Positions 31,476 to 42,164 of a stretch of 64,000 nucleotides of DNA are shown piece by piece. The notes beneath the pieces were generated by a model. It saw nothing but the letters and a program-made list of their open reading frames with translations. It was not told the origin of the DNA and made no database searches. Where the stretch lies: contig JAMXIF010001194.1 in assembly GCA_028583685.1 (NCBI GenBank), forward strand, positions 21,792,046 through 21,856,045, given 5' to 3'. The position numbers were made by a program, and so were the translations under genes. The stretch comes from Petaurus breviceps papuanus. Taxonomy: Eukaryota > Chordata > Mammalia > Diprotodontia > Petauridae. The number at the start of each line of letters is the position of its first letter. Position 1 is the stretch's first letter.

Positions 31476-31779
31476 CGAGATTCTAAAAGGTGCGGATGAG
31501 AATGGTGTGTATCTAGACATGGGTGACAGTCAGTCCAAAAGCAGATGAGGATGGAGTATTATTTATGAGGAACAGCAAGAAATCCAATTTAACTGGACCA
31601 CAGAGAGTGAAAGGAAGTAATGCATAATAAGGCTGAAAAGGTAGGATGAGCCAGGTTTTAAATACCAAACAGAAGAGTTTATATTTGCTCCTAGACACAC
31701 TATGAAGTCACGGAAATTTATTGAGCAGTAAAGTGGTGTGGTCAGATCTGTGTGGTAAGGGTTGAAGCAACACAATGAG

Positions 31780-32645
31780 AGGTTTACAAAACAAACACGA
31801 AGAATAGCCTAGTTAGAAAATATATAAGCAAAGGCACTAGTAGCCCTGCCTAATTGAAGCCCTCCACATTGTCCATCTGTTTCTAATGAGAAACTCAAAA
31901 GTGTTTGATGGTTCCTGGTGACCCAATCTTATAATCTCCCAATTTCCCCATACATATCCTTTAAACAAAAGACTTCTGACTGCATAGCCACTTTAATTAC
32001 TCTTCTTATTATTTTCTGAAGCTGATTAATTAAGTAGGGGGAGAAAGGATTAGCTACATCCTTGTTGAACAAGTTAAACATGCTGTTCAGGTTGTGGGTT
32101 TCTAACTTGTCATATTTTCAAGTCTTGATCTTCAACAACTTCACCCCCTTCCAGTGGAAACAGGGCTATCATTTGCCAGTGGTTCTGGGAATTGGACAAG
32201 AGTGTGGGAAGGTCCAGCACCTTTCTACACTGAAGCAATGATTCGGGTCTCCAAAAGGAGAGACCTCATATAGATAACTCACTGCCACCAACTCACTTCC
32301 ATTAATAGACACAAATCTCTCCTTTGTGGGGAAAAAGTGAAAATTATCCATCAGAGGAGATCCCAACCCATACTGGAGGTATCTTATATAATGGGTTGGG
32401 TAGGAACCACAAGTCTTAGACAGACAAAACACCTTCAGGACGTTGGAGAAAGGTTTCAATTCCAAGACAGGAAGATTGACTAAGGAATGATGAATCAAGA
32501 AATAAGCAAGAGACATTGTCACTGTGTGTGACAACACCAGTATTTCCTCAGCCCATAATGAACAGGGACTGTGTGTGGGAGGAGGAGAGAGGGAGAGGAT
32601 GTTCAGGATGCAACCTCTGAAAGCCTTAAAAGAAGATTCTCTAAT
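31780..32645. other. Unique sequence holding the longest open frame in the window
   Basis: The minus-strand frame 32169-32687 is 172 codons (starts MTPNPLLGPLNQLKIRESSF). It has no recognisable domain, no plausible splice context and an overlapping 124-codon opposite frame. TAATTA words occur near 32025. I treat it as non-coding. Confidence 0.35.
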
Positions 32646-32649
32646 TTTC

Positions 32650-32722
32650 AGCTGGTTTAATGGACCCAGCAATGGATTTGGAGTCAAGAGACCTGGGTTT
32701 GCATCCAGGATCTACTGTTTGT
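32650..32722 (+). mobile_element. MIR3-like 5' fragment
   Basis: AATGGATTTGGAGTCAAGAG and ACCTGGGTTTGCATCCAGG. Confidence 0.5.
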
Positions 32723-32862
32723 TTTGTAAAGCTCAAACTATTTTATTTTTTAGTATAAGTGTTCACATCTTTCTCCTGGGAAAGCATAAACATATCCAGC
32801 AGAAGTTTTCCCATTTGACTCCTTTAAGTACGCCTCCCCATGAATTTCAGCTTGTTGTTTTG

Positions 32863-33110
32863 TTCAGCCATTTTTCAGTCATGTCCAACTCTTCATGATC
32901 CTATTTAGAGTTTTCTTGGCAAAGATACTAGAGTGGCTTGCCATTTTCTTCTCCAGCTCAATATATAGATGAGGAAACTGAGACAAACAGGATTGAGTGA
33001 CTTGCCCAGGATCACTCAGTTAGTAAGGTCTGAGGCCAGATTTGAACTCAGGATATGAGTCTTCCTGACTTCAGGACTCATACTTTATCCACTTCATCAT
33101 CTACCTAAAC
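32863..33110 (-). mobile_element. MAR1-like CORE-SINE
   Basis: TTGTTCAGCCATTTTTCAGTC, TCTTGGCAAAGATACTAGAG, TGACTTGCCCAGGATCAC, AGTCTTCCTGACTTCAGG. The head is diverged. Confidence 0.7.
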
Positions 33111-33390
33111 TTTTAGTTTATATACATTAAAAACAACTCTCTTGGTCATTAGATGTTGAGAAGTTGAGTGACCAGGAATCATTAATCCCACAGAATGTGG
33201 ACATACAACATAAAACATCAGGTAATTACTAAGGGTCTCTGACAATTCAGTTAGACCAAATTTCAATGAAAGAGTGATTATATGGGGAGTCTGACTTGAT
33301 GTGCTTGCTGGAACCCATGAACCAGGGTCAGCCAACACAGTTATTGTAGCAAAGAAATAAACTCACAAAGAAATACCTCAACCCAATAAT
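33111..33390. other. Unique sequence
   Basis: No family recognised. Confidence 0.35.
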
Positions 33391-33391
33391 A

Positions 33392-33655
33392 ACATTATTA
33401 TTAATAATAGCCCATATAATCACCATTATAAAAGGTTTGCAAAGCTCTTTACAAGCATGATCTCATTTTAATTCTCACAACAATTGTAAATTTGGTGTTA
33501 TTATTATCTCCATTTTGCAGATGAGAAAACGGGATGAGAAAGGTTGTTGCCTAGGGCAACAGAAGTAGTTCGTATTAGAGGAGGGCTATGAACCTAGCTC
33601 TTTTTGACATCAAGCCTGATGCACTGTCTCTGAGGCCCTGTTGCTTCTCAAGGCA
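33392..33655 (-). mobile_element. MIR-like SINE
   Basis: AGGTTTGCAAAGCTCTTTAC, TGATCTCATTTTAATTCTC, CTCCATTTTGCAGATGAG, CCTGATGCACTGTCTCTG. Inverted order, nearly complete. Confidence 0.65.
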
Positions 33656-33659
33656 AGGC

Positions 33660-34212
33660 ATACTTGTGTTTCTTTCCTAGGCTGTGAAAAGATGAAGCTT
33701 TGTGCACTTTGGGTCAATGTCAGATTGGAAGCAAAAAAAAAGAGATGTTACTAGAAATGTTTTTACTTTAGGCAAAAATAGTTGGGCAGGGTGTAGAAGA
33801 GGGACAGTGTGACCTTGAGTAGTTACACTAGGACAGGGAGTGTTCTGACTCCTGACCCCTCTAGGGGTTAGGAAGACAAGAACAATCAGCAATGAGATAT
33901 GGAGAAGAGACCAAGGGGCAGTTGGGTCATGTGGTAGATGAACAGAAAACCACAAGGTCAAGTGTTAGGTATTCAAGAGGAAAGTACACACAGCCCCCAC
34001 CCAGGGAGGAGGTGTGCTTCCCCAATCTCACCACTCAGGTAAAGCCCCATGCCGTCTGGCTGGCTATAGCTCTGCCAAAAACCCAATCCTCAGCTTTCAG
34101 GAGAGGTTAATATTGCTTTCTGGTCAAAGAGACCATTTTCACTGTTTGTGTGAAGCCTGCTCACACAGGACAGAAGCAAATGTACCAGTAAAGAGGAAAA
34201 GGTCTGACAAGT
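33660..34212. other. Unique sequence
   Basis: Overlapping frames of 94 codons (33677-33961, minus) and 72 codons (33892-34110, plus) show no domain. Confidence 0.35.
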
Positions 34213-34214
34213 AA

Positions 34215-34540
34215 AAGAAGGTAGAAAGCATTTATTAAGCACCTACTATATACTAAACTCTTTACAGGTATTATCTCATTTGATCCTCACAACAATCCTG
34301 GAAGATAGATACCATTTTTATCCCCATTTTACTATTTGGGAAAATGAGGCTATTGTTGCTTATCCTTTGTTCTCAAAGAGAACCAATGGCATCACAAGGG
34401 CAGAGCTGTGCAGCCATCAAGCCTCACTCTCAGGTAGGAGAGGTTAAGTGACTTGCCCAGAGTCACACAGTTAGCAAGTGTCTGAGGCTGCATTTGAATT
34501 CAAGTCTTCCTGACTCCACACCCAGATCTCCAGCTGCCTT
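34215..34540 (-). mobile_element. MIR-like SINE with an inserted LINE-tail piece
   Basis: The left part has AAGCATTTATTAAGCACC, ATTATCTCATTTGATCCTC, TATCCCCATTTTACTATTTG. The right part has AGTGACTTGCCCAGAGTC, GAGGCTGCATTTGAATTC. About 90 bp between them (34350-34440: TTGTTGCTTATCCTTTGTTC, AAGCCTCACTCTCAG) matches the LINE-tail repeat at 51510. Confidence 0.55.
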
Positions 34541-34715
34541 CCAGTTCTCTATGAAAGAAATCTTCTTGCTTTGTTGCAAAACCTCATGCCTTCATGAAAT
34601 GCAGGTGGGAAATTTCCCTGGAGATAGAAAGAAGTAGAAAAACAACCTGTCTTTTCACCTTTTCCCCAACACCGAAACGCAGTTCCGATAACCCTGTTGG
34701 CTATCTTTCTCTTAG

Positions 34716-34955
34716 GGCAGCCAGGTGGCACAGTGGATAGAGTGCCTGGCCTAGAGTCAGGAAGACCTGAGTTCAAATCCAGTCTCAGACACCTTCTGTG
34801 TGTCTGGGTGACCCTGGGCAAGTCACTTAGCCCTGCTTGCTCAGCTTCTTCATCTGTAAAATGAGCTGGAGAAGAAAATGGCAAACCATTCCAGTGTCTT
34901 TGCCAAGAAAACCCCAAATGGTGTCATGAAGGTCAGACACAACTGAACAACAACA
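34716..34955 (+). mobile_element. MAR1-like CORE-SINE, full length
   Basis: GGCAGCCAGGTGGCACAGTG, GTGACCCTGGGCAAGTCAC, CAAACCATTCCAGTGTCTTTG (abbreviated), AGAAAACCCCAAATGGTG, AGACACAACTGAACAACAAC. Confidence 0.8.
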
Positions 34956-34974
34956 TCTTTTTCTTAAGTCATTC

Positions 34975-35045
34975 ATCCTTTGGGTTCCTCAGGGAGTTTG
35001 AACTAGACAATCTCTAAGTTCCCTTCTGGCTCTAAATCTATGACC
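34975..35045 (+). mobile_element. MIR3 3' tail fragment
   Basis: TTTGAACTAGACAATCTCTAAG, TCCCTTCTGGCTCTAAATC. Confidence 0.5.
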
Positions 35046-35049
35046 TAAG

Positions 35050-35485
35050 CCTAATTTGGGGCCTTATTTTTCCAAACAAGAAAGTTCAAATAAATAAATT
35101 TTTAGTTTTCTTCCATTTCTAAATTCAATGGTGCTATGGACTTTAGGAAATCAATTGTGGATAATTAGAAAAAGGCTGCAACTGTGCAGCCTTGTGCTAC
35201 ATGGCCACAAGTGAATAAGAAAGAAATGTGTGCTGTCATACTGTCCCATGTTCCAAAGGTTCACTGTCTTAGTTCATTCCATGGGAACTCCTGACTTTCA
35301 ACTTAGCTCAAATTTCTGTTTACTCACTTGTATATGGTTTGGACCACTTCCTCCTCATCCCCAAGTATGGTGTCTCTTTCTAGGCTATTGACTATATGCC
35401 AATAAAGGATGAGGAGATTTTTTTAATATGCCCACTTCCAGATAAGTGGTTATGATTGAAATAATTTTGTACATATTGTCCAAAT
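35050..35485. other. Unique AT-rich sequence
   Basis: No family recognised. Confidence 0.35.
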
Positions 35486-35489
35486 GCTA

Positions 35490-35725
35490 ACTCAAATTCC
35501 TTTTCATCCAGGAAGCCTTCCTTGATCATCCATCTCTTCCTCCTTTGAAGCACTTTGTACCTTTTAAATATATTTTTTACATTTTATTTTGTATCACAAT
35601 AACTTGTATTGATCATTTTACCTATGAAGCTGTATTCTCCATGAGGGCAAGGACCATGTCTCAGTCTCATTTATATCCACCCACAACATAACCTAACACT
35701 GTCTAGGATTCATAGCAACATAGAT
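35490..35725 (+). mobile_element. L2 LINE 3' UTR fragment
   Basis: TCATCCAGGAAGCCTTCCTTG, TGAAGCACTTTGTACC, TCCATGAGGGCAAGGACC, ATGTCTCAGTCTC. The final terminus is eroded. Confidence 0.65.
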
Positions 35726-35729
35726 TTGA

Positions 35730-36105
35730 CTGAATTAGGAGGCAGTCAGGTAGCATATAATAGTTATAAATGGATGCTGTCATTGCTCAGCCCCTTATGT
35801 CTTTCCATAGTTTTGTGTTTTGCTAACCCTACTCCATGCTGACTTTCCCTTATCCCCAACCTTGACTTTGAACCATTGCTTTCACCTCTACTCACAACTT
35901 CTTCCTAATCTCCAGAACTAATTTACCCCAATGAACTCTTTGAATTGACCCCAGATCAGTTTTCACTTTACCCTTTCAAGTCACTATTGTCCCCACACCT
36001 ACGATTATCTCCCTCTGATTCTTTTAATTATGTCTAATCACCATCACATTGGGCTATATTCCAGTAGGGGGCAAGCACCTGACTCTTAACAGCTCAGTAA
36101 ACATT
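35730..36105. other. Unassigned sequence
   Basis: Pyrimidine-rich on the plus strand and vaguely L2 3' UTR-like, but without a diagnostic word. Confidence 0.3.
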
Positions 36106-36109
36106 TGTT

Positions 36110-36440
36110 GTTGTTGACAAGCAGAGAAAGAGACAGAGGCTCTGAGGAAACATTATTCTGTTAAATCAATTAAAGAACTGGCACTAATAAAAATCACCAA
36201 ACATCAATAATGCCTATACTTGGGTGAGAGATGGGGAGCCAGATTCCAAAAGGACAGAATATAAATTCATCCTGGCCCTGATTTTGGAAGATTCCCCCAT
36301 GTCAGGGTCTGCAGTCAGGTCTCCTCACCCCATTTCTCTCTGCCTTTCATTCCTGCACATCTCATGATCAGCCCTGAGACCTGTCTTCATTTGCTCCTGG
36401 AATAATTATAGAGGGAGGCAGACTGCTGGGCTGGATTTGT
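36110..36440. promoter_or_regulatory. Candidate non-coding regulatory block
   Basis: Unique. AATCAATTAAAGAACTGGC, CACTAATAAAAATCACC, ATCAATAATGCC and GGAATAATTATAGAGGG lie around a GC-richer centre. Inference only. Confidence 0.25.
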
Positions 36441-36895
36441 CTGATGCTGATTGGGGGATTGGGGGATGGATCTTCACATGCACTTATCATGTCATTTTTC
36501 CCACCACACTGCAACTGCACTATTATCTATAGGATACAGAGGCAACAAACACTAACCACCCAGGAGTAGGCTGATGTATTTGAAAGCTGGCTTATTGTTT
36601 ACTTATTGTATCTGGGTGTGCCAGGACAATGCCTGGTGCATAGTAGGCCCTTCAACATTTTGGTTGTTTGATAAAATCTGCTATTGTTACCAGACCCACT
36701 TCTCGGCTTTCAAAACTTCTGGCTCCATACGAATTTTCATCCCAAATCATTTTACTCCTGCAAATACCAATCATGTAAATTCTTTCAACTCTCAAAAGGT
36801 GGTATTCAATTTTAAAAGTTCAGATAGACTCTCAATTTAGCTGCTGAGAGATTCAGACTAGGTTTCCTTTGAAAATCTGAATTGATTCTGATTAA
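36441..36895. other. Unique sequence
   Basis: No family recognised. An 88-codon plus frame (36574-36840) lacks a domain. Confidence 0.35.
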
Positions 36896-37039
36896 GTTCA
36901 ACCAATGTTAATGAACTGAAGAAACTTATTGGTCTGATCCATTTCTTTTTTTTTTCTTTTCAAACTCCTAGTTCAACCGATTTAATGAACTGAAAAAACT
37001 TATTGGTCTGATCCATTTTTTTTTCTTTTCAAACTCCTA
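36896..37039 (+). repeat. Two-copy tandem duplication, 75 and 69 bp
   Basis: Unit 1 (36896-36970) and unit 2 (36971-37039) share GTTCAACC, TTAATGAACTGAA, AACTTATTGGTCTGATCC and TTCTTTTCAAACTCCTA. The length difference is in a T run and near the start. Confidence 0.95.
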
Positions 37040-37094
37040 TAGAAAACTAGAACTCAATCTCCACAGAGCATGCTTAATGCAGGCAAAAGGGCAG

Positions 37095-37300
37095 TTGATT
37101 TAAGAGTCCCAAATCCCAGTTAAAATTTTGACTCACTAGCTGTGTTACCTAGAACAAGTCACTGTATATCTCTGAGTTTGTTTCCCCAACCATAAAATAG
37201 GAATGAAAATTCTTGTACTAACTACTTCAGAGGATTACTGTGGAGAATGTACTTTGTAAACTCTAAAGCACTGCATAGACATTATTTATTATTATTATTT
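37095..37300 (+). mobile_element. MIR-like SINE
   Basis: ATTTTGACTCACTAGCTGTG, TACCTAGAACAAGTCACTG, CCCAACCATAAAATAGGAATG (abbreviated), AAACTCTAAAGCACTGCATAG. Confidence 0.6.
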
Positions 37301-37329
37301 CTAAGGCCCCCTTGCTTTAAAAAAACATC

Positions 37330-37592
37330 AGGAAGGAAACAAGAATTTAAGGACCTACTATGTGCCAAACTGTTTGTTAAGTGCTTTAGAAATATTACCT
37401 CCTCCCAATAATCACAGGAAATTAGTGCTATTACTATCTCCTTTTACAGATGAAGAAACTGAGGCCAACAGAAGTTAAATGACTGGTCTAGTGTCACATA
37501 ACTGGCAAGTATCTGAGGCCAGATCTAAATTGAAGTATTCCTGACTCCAGGTCCAGACCTCTATCCACTCCTCCACGTACCTGCCTCTTTGG
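37330..37592 (-). mobile_element. MIR-like SINE
   Basis: TTAAGGACCTACTATGTGCC, TTTTACAGATGAAGAAACTG, AGTGTCACATAACTGGC, TCCTGACTCCAGGTCCAG. Inverted order. Confidence 0.65.
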
Positions 37593-37594
37593 GA

Positions 37595-38335
37595 AGTTCC
37601 AGTCCTTCACTGCTAACTAAGGCAGAAAGTCACCTGAACTAGTTACAGTAGCCTCCTCTCTCTGAGACAAAGCTGTATCCCATTCGGGAAATTTTAGCAG
37701 TGGCCAAGAACTGTCCACATCTGGAGTTCTATCAGAAACACAATATGGTGAGGTTAGCACCATACACCAGGGATCCAAAGGGTAGGGGCAAGCTCCCTGC
37801 CTTGGGCAAGTCAAATTGTATGTGAACTCTTTGTAAAGGGTTTCTTGAACTTTTATATAACATTAGGCCACATTTTCCCATCTGTTCCCTGGAACCCATC
37901 AGTGCTGAATTTCTAACTTGTTCCTCAAAGACTCAGAACAGGTCTCCTGCATTTGGTCTCTGTTTAATGGGTGTGTCAAATGATAGTTTTTCTCATAAAT
38001 GACCCAGTGAATTCCCATAAATTCACCTTCATGAAATCAAACAGTGTTACCACAGACCATCCTGCCTAGACCAGGTAAGGAAGTTTTTTCTATTGCTTCC
38101 TTTCTATTGGGGTGCCTAATTAAGGCCCCAAAGGTAACTGGCTCTGAGTCATAGAATGTTTGAATAGTTAATCTGTAAATATAGGGCAGCACCCTTATTC
38201 AAGAGATCCCGTTTACAATTGCTATGAATCCATGTATGCTTAAACACTCCACCCAAGCTTGCAATTTAAGAAAGCTTTGCTTAATTAGTTCCAACCACAA
38301 AAATAAAACACCAGTCAGAAGATCCTTACTCCCTA
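37595..38335. other. Unique sequence
   Basis: No repeat recognised. Possible eroded repeat near 37930-38060, not assignable. Confidence 0.35.
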
Positions 38336-38339
38336 TTTC

Positions 38340-38785
38340 TGTAAAAGAAGCATGTACATATCATTAGGTGAAATGCATCTGTAAGCTTTGCTTGTTTGGT
38401 GCTATTGTTGACATGTTTCTGAAAGAGCCCCATACTGTATGAGACATAAAGTTTCTCCGAGGCCACATGTCAAGGGAACACAGCATAAACAAGGCTCTAC
38501 CCAACAGAGGGAAAAGCCTCTTAAACCAAAGATCAAAGAAGCAGGAAATGAGATGCCACCAAACCCCTTTAGCCGTTAAAATTACAAGAAACCCAAAGCA
38601 GAGATGGAAAAACAGGAGCAAGATAATACTCAGAAGGAAAATAGAGAACAAAGAGGGACAATTAACTTGCACTGTCTCCATCAATGGGTCCTCCATGCTT
38701 TGTGTCACTGTGTAATTACATGGGTCCTGGAGATGTGCCCCTGAACAAGCCTGGGCAAAAACAATTCTGGAAGGCAAAGACAGTT
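38340..38785. promoter_or_regulatory. Candidate conserved non-coding element
   Basis: Unique, repeat-free, with AAACCAAAGATCAAAGAAGC (TCF/LEF-like), TTAAAATTAC, GACAATTAACTTGC, GTGTAATTACATGGG, TTATCTTTTATCAG (GATA-like). A 141-codon minus frame (38364-38789) crosses the block; its content is unlike a known protein. Regulatory function is inference. Confidence 0.3.
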
Positions 38786-38984
38786 GCATTTTATCTTTTA
38801 TCAGAGCGGGGTGGTTTTGGAGAGTGTGTCTTTGATAGCATCACTGAATAAAGTGGTGGAGGGTATGGATTATGTACTGTGCTTTTTCCATGTGAAAGGC
38901 AGTACTCACTAAAGGACAGATCTAAAAGAGGGAAGGCACTCATTCCCCCATTTACCATGATGTTGTATTTACTCATCTCCCAGG

Positions 38985-39125
38985 TGCTATGAACCTATTA
39001 CAACTGAGCCTGGAGTCAGGAGGACTTGAGTTCAAATTTGGCCTCAGACACTTGAGCCTTATTAGCTGTATGACCCTGGGCAAGTCACTGAACCCTAAAT
39101 GCCTCACAAAAGAAACAAAAAAACC
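38985..39125 (+). mobile_element. WSINE1/MAR1-type SINE, 5' truncated
   Basis: GAGCCTGGAGTCAGGAGGAC, TGAGTTCAAATTTGGCC, TATGACCCTGGGCAAGTCAC, CTCACAAAAGAAACAAAAAAAC (abbreviated). Confidence 0.7.
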
Positions 39126-39129
39126 CACC

Positions 39130-39478
39130 CTATTACAGTCCCAGACTGATACTGTCACCTTTAGAAGAGTGACTTGAACATGGTATTTTAAAAAATACCT
39201 TTTGATGACTGCCTTTATCCTTGCCTCCAGGTGGAGCTAGAGGAAACAACAAGTTCTCCTTTCATTCTTGACACTTAATAATTCCATTTTGGATGGAACT
39301 CTCCTCTCTCTTTTCATCTTAGAGATATTGATATAATGTACTTTTTGAGAGCTGATTAGTGCGGATGAGAAAATGTGAGTGAACAGAAACAGTCATCTAA
39401 AAGAAGGAAAAGGGATTAGACCTGTGATTTCATCGCCATGATTTCATAGTACCCTTTATCAATTCATCTTCCAATCTT
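39130..39478. other. Unique sequence
   Basis: Nothing recognised. Confidence 0.35.
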
Positions 39479-39479
39479 A

Positions 39480-39605
39480 GAAATCTGCCTAGAGCACCGA
39501 AAGGTTTAGCAACTCAGCCAGGATCACACAGATAATATGAGTCAAAGGCAGGACCTGAATCCAGCTCTTCCTGGCCTCAAGGTCAGCTCTCTTTCCACTA
39601 AAGCA
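39480..39605 (-). mobile_element. MIR fragment
   Basis: ACTCAGCCAGGATCACACAG, GGACCTGAATCCAGCTC, TCAGCTCTCTTTCCAC. Confidence 0.55.
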
Positions 39606-39625
39606 AATTGTCTCTTCATCTAAAA

Positions 39626-39845
39626 CAGGGGTTATCTTTATGTAGTGTCTGTGAACTTGTTTTTGTTTATATTGTAATGGTTGCATTTTAATTCAATTGT
39701 TTTCCTTTGTAATCCTAAGTATTTCATTTTATGCGTTAAAAATGTTCATCTAAGAAACTGTCCAGAGGTTCCATCCCTATGACCCAATGACATTCCTGTG
39801 ACCCTATCACACACACACACACACACAAAAGGTAAAGAACCTCTG
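39626..39845. mobile_element. hAT-like short element
   Basis: Left CAGGGGTTATCTTTATG and right AAGGTAAAGAACCTCTG are imperfect inverted ends of the family at 1126. A (CA)n run (39808-39828) lies near the right end. Confidence 0.5.
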
Positions 39846-39859
39846 ATCTAGAAGAAACC

Positions 39860-40990
39860 TATTTTCATATGTCATTATACTAGAGGGTCCCATCGTTTAT
39901 TAAATTCCTAGCCTCTAGGAATGATAACATTCTCTGGATCACGTTCTCAGTAGGCCCAAATACTTTATAAATAAGATAATACAACTGAAGACTGTGTAAC
40001 TATAATGCCCAACTTGGTTCTTGAAGAGATGAAAAATGTACCTCTTTCCCTTCTTTGCAGAGATGGGGTACTATAGCTATGGCATCCTATAGATACTGTG
40101 TCTTTTAGTGTATTGAATAGTTTTACTAAACTTTTCTTTTGCTTTCTTTTTAAAAAAGTTTTCTTGCAACATACTGGGGAAAGGTGAAATATATTTGGAA
40201 ATAAAGATGCCAAAGAAAGTTATCAACAATATATTAATATTTTTCTAAAGATTAAGGCAACACATTATCAAGGAAAGCAAGATGAGTTTTGAGTAAAAGA
40301 AGGGAGAACTTCTTTGAAATTATGCTGAAGTAGCGTAGGCCATCTCAGGCACTGGAAAATTCCTCACCCATGGAAATGTTCAGACAGAGGCTGCTGGCTG
40401 GGTAAGCCAGAAGAGAGATTTGGGCATTAGGCAAGGGCTAGGATAAGGTACACTTCAATGACTAAATTCAATGATTATGATTCTAACAGCTACTTCCTTC
40501 CCATCGAAAAAAAGCCAAAAAACATCCATTAAACTTGTCTGCTAATCAAGGCTTCAGCCCTGCTCAGGCTGGTCTCTGCTTTTGATTCTCATATTGAATT
40601 ATTTTGTGTTTGTCAAAAGACAGAGAGTTGGTCCCACTGTCTCTCTTGGCAGGTTTGACGTTAGCCAGCTGCCCAGAGGAAACTTTCTGCCTCTAAGATG
40701 AACATCATTATCAGCATAGCAGAAGCTATGTTGATACTATCTATGTTGTTACTGTCGTTGCTGTTGTTTGTTCTTGGTTCTCAAACTTATTACCAAAACA
40801 AGTTCTTAGACAGACCATTGCTGTCTTTTGTCCTGCAGCAGTGGGCAGCTGCTGCATTCTTGGCTATCAGGCATAAGAGACAGAAGATCCTGACTCCTTT
40901 GCCTTTCTCCCTCACAGCCCCTTAGACTTAGGAAGGGATGGATGAGGATGGAGCCTGAGTGAGGCTGAAAAGGCCTCTGTGGAGGCCAGA
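39860..40990. other. Unique sequence
   Basis: No repeat recognised in about 1.1 kb. Frames of 75-82 codons lack domains. Confidence 0.4.
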
Positions 40991-40994
40991 AATT

Positions 40995-41325
40995 TCACTC
41001 TTTCCTCTCTCTTAAAAGATGAAGGAAGTCACAGGCCACTGGGCACTTCTAAACTCTTTTGCCTCCACTCCATCCAAAATCCCTCTCTCCTCAAGGCAAC
41101 TGACCTCTAATAGCCCAAACCAAGCTTCCACATTGTATTACTTGGTAGCTCCACACCATACTGACTCCCTTTCTTTATTCCTCCCACTTTCCAACTCCCC
41201 CTATGTTTTCTTCCCCATTAGAATGTAAGCTCCTTGAAGGCAAGAACTGTTTTTTGCTTTATTTGTTTCCCCAGTGCTTAGCACAGTGCCTGGCATGGAA
41301 GTATTTAATAAATGCTTTATCACCA
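40995..41325 (+). mobile_element. L2 LINE 3' UTR fragment
   Basis: TTAGAATGTAAGCTCCTTGAAGG (abbreviated), TTGTTTCCCCAGTGCTTAGC, ACAGTGCCTGGCATGG, TTTAATAAATGC. Confidence 0.75.
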
Positions 41326-41327
41326 AT

Positions 41328-41355
41328 CTATCTATCAATCATCATCACATGTCTG

Positions 41356-41418
<63 letters not shown>

Positions 41419-41420
41419 CA
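41328..41420 (+). repeat. (CTAT)n microsatellite
   Basis: About 70 bp of pure CTAT units (41355-41418) directly after an L2 terminus. Confidence 0.95.
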
Positions 41421-41529
41421 GGAAACTAAAAGGCAAAACCAACAGATAAGACTAAGGTTTTGGGAGTGAGTAATGTTAGAGACTTTGGGGAGAATAGCCA
41501 CTCCAAGGAATGTTATAATAAACCAAGTG

Positions 41530-41705
41530 TTCTTAAATGAGGGTGCTTCCTTGATCTGCAGATTTCAAGGTTTTCGTGAACTTGAATGTGAAAAAATACC
41601 ATATTTTTATTTTTCCTAATCTCTAACTGAAATTTTACATTTCCTTCAATTATTAAAAAGCAAGTCAAAACATTATTCTGAAAAAGGGCCAATAGGTTGC
41701 CATAG
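41530..41705. mobile_element. hAT-like element fragment, inverted
   Basis: GAACTTGAATGTGAAAAAATACC (abbreviated), CTCTAACTGAAATTTTACATTTCC (abbreviated) and GGGCCAATAGGTTGCC follow a Charlie-type short element body. The ends are eroded. Confidence 0.45.
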
Positions 41706-41744
41706 GAGTCCATATATCACGTATATTGAGAATTAACAAAGATC

Positions 41745-41937
41745 ATAGGATTTAGACTTTTTGAAAAGGACCTTAGAATTCACCTAGCCCAACCCCCTTA
41801 ATTTAAAGATAAAGAAACTGAGTTCTGGAGAACTTAAGTGACTCACTCAAGGTCACCCAGGTAGTAAGGAGCAGAGCAAGGTGCCAAACCTAGTCCTCTG
41901 ACCCCAACTTCTGTGTTCTTTCCATTATCAAACATTT
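41745..41937 (-). mobile_element. MIR3-like CORE-SINE with L3 tail
   Basis: ATCATAGGATTTAGACTTTTTG, CACCTAGCCCAACCCCC, AGGTCACCCAGGTAGTAAGG, CCTAGTCCTCTGACCCC. Near complete. Confidence 0.7.
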
Positions 41938-41959
41938 CCTCCTAATAGTAAGTCATCAC

Positions 41960-42015
41960 TGTCTTATTTGTTCATCAAATATTGAGTACTTACTGCATGC
42001 AAGGTCCTATGATAG
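41960..42015 (+). mobile_element. Old unnamed repeat, 5' head fragment
   Basis: TCATCAAATATTGAGTACTTACTG (abbreviated) and GCAAGGTCCTATGATAGGC match the head at 30688. Confidence 0.4.
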
Positions 42016-42164
42016 GCATTTTTTCTTAAATGGTGAGGGAGATTCTAAAATCTGTGTCAATGATTTAAGGAACTTATTTCTTGTTTCTAACAAGTTTTGC
42101 CTTGCTGCTTGCAATGCAGGCTACTAAACCTACCCTTGGTAAGAGTGGATAACAACCTATCGCC

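Larger units (their letters stand above)
30688..31775 (+). mobile_element. Old unnamed interspersed repeat, nearly complete, with three inserts
   Basis: It opens ACTGAGCATTTATTGAAGCC, TATCAGGCACCATGATAAGC, continues CCATTCTCAGGAAGCTTTC and GCAGGAGAGCACTAGCAGCTGG (abbreviated). After a MIR it resumes AGAAGGTGGTACTCAAGTG, and after a SINE and GGAA tract it resumes with TAATAAGGCTGAAAAGGTAGG (abbreviated), AACAGAAGAGTTTATATTTGC and GTGTGGTCAGATCTGTG. Pieces of the same element lie at 14655-15430, 41960, 43035-43200 and 43570-44290. I cannot name the family. Confidence 0.55.

Noticed and set aside
31326-31520. FLPS-repeat minus frame
   Set aside because: Translation of the GGAA microsatellite.
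32169-32687. 172-codon minus-strand open frame, longest in the window
   Set aside because: No recognisable domain, no splice or promoter context, and an overlapping opposite-strand frame. The length is within chance for 64 kb scanned in six frames.
41349-41420. CRISPR-like regular repeats
   Set aside because: Tetranucleotide tandem repeats without spacers in vertebrate DNA.
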